Positions 57,401-60,156 of a stretch of DNA of 60,156 nucleotides are shown in pieces (within the stretch, counting starts at the first letter, position 1; each line of letters begins with the position of its first letter). This DNA comes from Patescibacteria group bacterium (GTDB lineage Bacteria > Patescibacteria > Microgenomatia > Levybacterales > UBA12049): the NCBI GenBank assembly GCA_023379465.1, contig JAMCTM010000015.1, forward strand, positions 1 through 60,156, written 5' to 3'. The translations under genes and the position numbers were made by a program. Under the pieces are notes generated by a model. That model did no database searches. It saw only the letters and a list, made by a program, of their open reading frames with translations, and was not told the DNA's origin.

Positions 57401-59128
57401 ATGAGAGTGTTTGAGCTTTTTTTAGAGGAAAATAAGGTAACTGCTTCGGATTGGCAGAGGATGGTTTTTGGCATCAGTGAATACGAAGGTAATTTTACTC
57501 TTGAAGTAGAGTTTGGAACTAATAAAATAGAATTTTATATTTACGCACAAAAAGATCTATCGCTTTTAGCAACAAAGCTGGAAGGATTTATATTAAAACC
57601 AACTGTCAGACAGCCAGTTACTAGCGAAAATAATCTTCGGTATAAGAAAATAGGCTTTAAATTAGCTCCCAAAAATATACTTGAGCAAAGAGAGGCCGAA
57701 GAAATCAAGAGACAGAGAATAATTCATAGAGTAACCGTGAATTTTAGAAAAATATTTACCATTAATGTTCATTTTGTAACCGTGTTTCTTAAAGATGTCA
57801 AAGAAGGGGATGTCTATTCATCATATTGCAGTCTAACTAATCCGCTTCTCAATTTTGAATTTGATTTTTCCAATAACGTGAAGCTTAAGAAAAAATCAGT
57901 ACCGCTTTATTTAAAAATTGATGATGCGGCCAATCTATTTACCCATAGCGAGCAGGGGGCGTTTTTAGAAGTATTTGGATTTCCTTACTTTTCAAACCCT
58001 ACCTATTTTCCTTTAGAGAAATTTGAATTTGGCAAGCATAGTCTTATTGTTGGGCAAACAGGCGTTGGCAAATCAAAGTTTATAGAGCTTCTTGTTAAAA
58101 ACATTGCCAAGTATTCGGCACAGGATGAATATTCGGTTGTTATTATTGATCCTCATGCTTCGTTATATTCTCAATTTCTGGCCATGGAGCAGGCAAAACT
58201 AAATTTTGACTTCATCCGCAATTCCTGCGATTTGTTCCCGCCTTTTTCCGAACCAAAAGTTGCCACGGAATTAACAATTCTTCTCTTTAAGACTCTCTTA
58301 AAGGACCAATTTAACGCCAAGATGGAAAGAGTATTAAAATATTCGGTATACCTTTTATTTCTTCAGAACAAGATGTCGCTTATTGCGCTAAAGAAGTTCT
58401 TAACAGAGCTGGAATTCAGAAAAGAAGTATTATCATCTCTTCGTGAAGAAGGTGAACATCTTGGGCATTTCTTTGAAACAGAGTTTGTAGAAATGCAAAC
58501 AAAGTTTTATGAAATTGCGATTATGCCTATTTTGGTTTTAATTGACGAATTAAGTTTTATTCCCGCTTTTTTCAATAACGTCTCTTCTTACAGTATCGAG
58601 GAAGCTTTAAAAAACAATTTTCTCCTTACCTTCTCTTTAAATCGGATATTTCTTGGAGAAAAGGCAACCAGGCTTATAGCGGGATTAATCATCCAACAAC
58701 TTTTCCTTATAGCTCAAAAGGGTTCGGTTGGCAAGAAAATTATTCTCATAATTGATGAGGTGTCGATTGTAGAAAATGAAAGCTTGATAAATATTCTTTC
58801 CGAAGCAAGAAAGTTTAACTTGTCCCTTTTCTTATCCCAACAATATTTAACACAAATTATGCCGGAACTTCTAAAAGGAATTTTATCAAACGTATATAAC
58901 TACTTTGTCTTCAAGGTGTCTGATGAAGACGCAAAAATTCTCGCAAAAAACCTTGATATAACGTTTCCCGATGAAATCCTTATAAAACAAAAAGAGAAAG
59001 GTTTTTCAGATGAAGACTTAAAAAGAAATTTATTGGTAAACCTTAATCCGAGGGAATGCCTGGTTCGTCCTTTTGCGGATGGCAAGTTTTATTCTTGTTT
59101 TAAGGCAAGAACCATGCCGATTAATTAA
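57401..59128 (+). CDS. HerA/VirB4-like ATPase (DUF87-type)
   Basis: 575 aa. The N-terminal 210 residues show no known domain. Walker A is GQTGVGKSKFIELLV (about 217-231) and Walker B is VVIIDPHASLY (about 247-257). A second conserved acidic motif is IILIIDEVSIVENES (about 447-461), followed by ARKFNLSLFLSQQYLTQI, the sensor/Gln region of HerA, TraG and VirB4-type hexameric pumps. The combination suggests a DNA- or protein-translocating hexamer. Codon use is more A/T-rich than upstream. It is immediately followed by the 232-aa gene, 2 nt apart. Confidence 0.8.
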   Translation: MRVFELFLEENKVTASDWQRMVFGISEYEGNFTLEVEFGTNKIEFYIYAQKDLSLLATKLEGFILKPTVRQPVTSENNLRYKKIGFKLAPKNILEQREAEEIKRQRIIHRVTVNFRKIFTINVHFVTVFLKDVKEGDVYSSYCSLTNPLLNFEFDFSNNVKLKKKSVPLYLKIDDAANLFTHSEQGAFLEVFGFPYFSNPTYFPLEKFEFGKHSLIVGQTGVGKSKFIELLVKNIAKYSAQDEYSVVIIDPHASLYSQFLAMEQAKLNFDFIRNSCDLFPPFSEPKVATELTILLFKTLLKDQFNAKMERVLKYSVYLLFLQNKMSLIALKKFLTELEFRKEVLSSLREEGEHLGHFFETEFVEMQTKFYEIAIMPILVLIDELSFIPAFFNNVSSYSIEEALKNNFLLTFSLNRIFLGEKATRLIAGLIIQQLFLIAQKGSVGKKIILIIDEVSIVENESLINILSEARKFNLSLFLSQQYLTQIMPELLKGILSNVYNYFVFKVSDEDAKILAKNLDITFPDEILIKQKEKGFSDEDLKRNLLVNLNPRECLVRPFADGKFYSCFKARTMPIN

Positions 59129-59130
59129 CC

Positions 59131-59829
59131 ATGGATTCACAAAATGCAAGGAAAATCGCTGACTATATATTTAAGGATGTATTTGGAATCGAAAACAAAT
59201 ATACCCTGGAGGAATTAAAGAAAAAGTTTGCAATTGATATTCCTTCTGTTCGGAAAGTGAAATGTGCTTTGTCAAATACTGACACGTGGACTTTCTCTTC
59301 AGGGGAGGAAAAAATAGCTTCGCAACAAGCCATTACAGAACAATTTAAAAAGGATGAGTGGATTAAGAAAAAGAAACAGCTTAACTCAATAGAGGATATT
59401 TTAAGTTCATGGCAGGAAATAAATTACTTGACAGGCGAGAAATATATTAGCTCAAAAGACGTAGCTGATTCTGATGGGATTTACAACAGTGCGTCAGTTT
59501 ACCATAGCGTATCAATATTTGATTCTAAGAATATTATCTTTTCCTACAAAATATTTGATTGTAATTATATGCTTGCTTCTCGGGATAATTCTTCTTGCAC
59601 ACTGGGAATACGCATGAAGGAAAGTATATTTTGTTCTTCCGGGTTTGAAATATCGTGGTCAAATAAGGTGTCTAAGTCCATGTTTATACATGATAGTTAC
59701 GATTTATATGAATGTCTTTTCTGTTCACATCTTAGATCAAGAAAATACTGCATAGCTAATATGCAATTTGAAAAAGAAGAATATTTAAGACTTAAGAAAA
59801 TAGTAACCGATTGGATCATCAAGGATTAA
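59131..59829 (+). CDS. Cys-containing protein coupled to the HerA-like ATPase, unknown
   Basis: 232 aa. N-terminal helical region (about 1-110), then a Ser-rich stretch with a roughly six-residue rhythm (VADSDGIYNSASVYHSVSIF, about 112-132) that could form a beta-helix, then ECLFCSHLRSRKYCIANMQF (about 196-215) with a CxxC and a third Cys, a possible zinc site. Proteins ending with a YCIxNxxFxKEEY motif are widespread in CPR genomes without assigned function. Two nt downstream of the ATPase, so almost certainly its partner. Confidence 0.65.
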   Translation: MDSQNARKIADYIFKDVFGIENKYTLEELKKKFAIDIPSVRKVKCALSNTDTWTFSSGEEKIASQQAITEQFKKDEWIKKKKQLNSIEDILSSWQEINYLTGEKYISSKDVADSDGIYNSASVYHSVSIFDSKNIIFSYKIFDCNYMLASRDNSSCTLGIRMKESIFCSSGFEISWSNKVSKSMFIHDSYDLYECLFCSHLRSRKYCIANMQFEKEEYLRLKKIVTDWIIKD

Positions 59830-59904
59830 TTTAAAATGGCTTGGTCAGAATCCATGCTTGGGGGTTCGACCTATAGCTAAATCTTCGAGAACTTGAGTTG
59901 TTTA

Positions 59905-59922
59905 TGGTATAATATATGTATG
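59905..59922 (+). promoter_or_regulatory. Extended -10 promoter of the leader peptide
   Basis: TGG then TATAAT (59908-59913), with the leader ATG 6 nt later. It is a perfect -10 box, giving an mRNA that begins at the leader start codon. Confidence 0.7.
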
Positions 59923-59988
59923 AAATCAAATGGAATATTAAAATATTGGTACTACGAATCACCTCTAAGGGGGGCTTTATTGTCGTAG
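59920..59988 (+). CDS. 22-residue aromatic-rich leader peptide
   Basis: ATG to TAG encodes 22 residues whose centre reads KYWYYESPLRG, with four consecutive aromatic residues (Tyr-Trp-Tyr-Tyr). It starts 6 nt after a perfect TATAAT and lies upstream of an intrinsic terminator and the racemase gene, the classical layout of amino-acid attenuators. The coding DNA also folds: AATATTAAA (59934-59942) with TTTAATATT (59994-60002) and ACTACGA (59951-59957) with TCGTAGT (59983-59989). The peptide may stall on low aromatic aminoacyl-tRNA or on a ligand. Not known to me as a described leader. Confidence 0.6.
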   Translation: MKSNGILKYWYYESPLRGALLS

Positions 59989-60002
59989 TCTAATTTAATA
60001 TT
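59934..60002 (+). promoter_or_regulatory. Nested RNA stems and G-run antiterminator candidate
   Basis: The outer 9-bp stem is 59934-59942/59994-60002 and the inner 7-bp stem is 59951-59957/59983-59989. Inside, CCTC (59962-59965) can pair with GGGG (59969-59972). The run GGGGGG (59969-59974) can instead pair with CCTCCC (60016-60021), the 5' arm of the terminator, with one G-U pair. Formation of that duplex would block termination. Confidence 0.55.
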
Positions 60003-60011
60003 GAAGACAGT

Positions 60012-60037
60012 AAAACCTCCCGCTGGGAGGTTTTTTT
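60012..60037 (+). terminator. Strong intrinsic terminator ahead of the racemase gene
   Basis: A 10-bp perfect stem (60012-60021 AAAACCTCCC, 60025-60034 GGGAGGTTTT) with a GCT loop and a run of seven T (60031-60037). The next gene starts 20 nt later with only a short ribosome-binding site between, so this hairpin controls read-through into it. Confidence 0.85.
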
Positions 60038-60056
60038 GTGGTAAAGAAAGGAGTTT

Positions 60057-60156
60057 ATGAAAACAGTAGGAATAATAGGAGGTTTAGGACCAGAGACAAC
60101 GACAAAATTTTATATGGATCTTGTTTTTGCTTGTTCAAATAAAGCTAAACAAAGAC
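60057..60156 (+). CDS. Aspartate/glutamate racemase family protein, 3' end missing
   Basis: The first 33 residues are visible. KTVGIIGGLGPETTTKFY matches the N-terminus of the Asp/Glu racemase superfamily (GGxGPxAT-type phosphate/substrate loop). It might make D-aspartate or D-glutamate for peptidoglycan, or act on another amino acid; the catalytic Cys pair lies beyond the window. The ribosome-binding site AAAGGAG (60047-60053) is 3 nt from the ATG, a tight spacing. Downstream of a leader peptide and terminator, it is likely attenuated. Confidence 0.8.
   Translation, partial: MKTVGIIGGLGPETTTKFYMDLVFACSNKAKQR

Noticed and set aside
59850..59880. GGTTCGA sequence resembling a tRNA T-loop
   Set aside because: The flanking bases cannot form a 5-bp T stem and no acceptor, D or anticodon arm is found around it.

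Overview
The window reads as chromosome from a Candidate Phyla Radiation (Patescibacteria) bacterium, most likely of the Microgenomates group. This is inferred from gene content and style: a densely packed genome with 4-nt gene overlaps, an archaeal-type AspRS, a half-length TsaB, a DUF5679 zinc ribbon, DUF4446 and DUF3048 genes, many short single-pass membrane proteins of unknown function, and short A/T-rich repeats inside reading frames. TGA is used as a stop and a full release factor 2 is present, so the code is the standard bacterial one (unlike Absconditabacteria and Gracilibacteria). No rRNA, tRNA, insertion sequence or CRISPR array was seen.

Layout. 1-8432: PLP enzyme (cut by the window edge), murB, lysS, rdgB, serS, a 392-nt gap with a poly-lysine micro-ORF and alternative hairpins, then secA. 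8439-12478: an alkylation-repair fusion with mazG on the minus strand, then a small membrane protein, an NRAMP-like transporter and prfB. 12620-16810: cell division and envelope (ftsE, ftsX, a coiled-coil/C39-like putative hydrolase, a lamin-tail surface protein). 16823-18218: tsaE, tsaC and tsaB for tRNA t6A. 18233-29099: CAP-domain protein, then a sugar-nucleotide and glycosylation block: RmlA, RmlB and RmlD (no RmlC), UDP-glucose dehydrogenase, GDP-mannose reductase and dehydratase, UDP-xylose synthase, and two membrane glycosyltransferases. 29201-34256: two small minus-strand genes, then DUF4446, DUF3048, an HTH-nucleotidyltransferase, secD and secF. 34260-39132 (minus): YqeY, an ABC-2 exporter, metK and CCA transferase. 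39159-47899: recJ, a giant Nudix protein, aspS, a D,D-carboxypeptidase, an exported unknown and gltX. 47901-53066: a split PAP2-like gene, a P-type ATPase, a LOG-like protein, a VIT family transporter, a decayed P1B-ATPase tail and a 21-bp-repeat coiled-coil gene. 53126-57183 (minus): a BcsA-like GT2 synthase and a GT39-GH8 fusion. 57401-59829: a HerA-like ATPase and a Cys-containing partner. 59920-60156: a leader peptide with an intrinsic terminator ahead of an aspartate/glutamate racemase gene.

Expression signals are distinctive. More than ten genes have a TATAAT-like -10 box, often with an upstream TGn, ending 6-8 nt before the ATG, which implies leaderless mRNAs. Three small genes instead carry near-perfect Shine-Dalgarno sequences. 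The strongest candidates for undescribed biology are the two leader/attenuator-like regions (5549-5756 and 59905-60059), the GT2 plus GT39-GH8 pair, the alkyltransferase-MagIII fusion, the Nudix giant with a possible RelA/SpoT-like C-terminus, and the in-frame tandem repeats scattered through essential genes.
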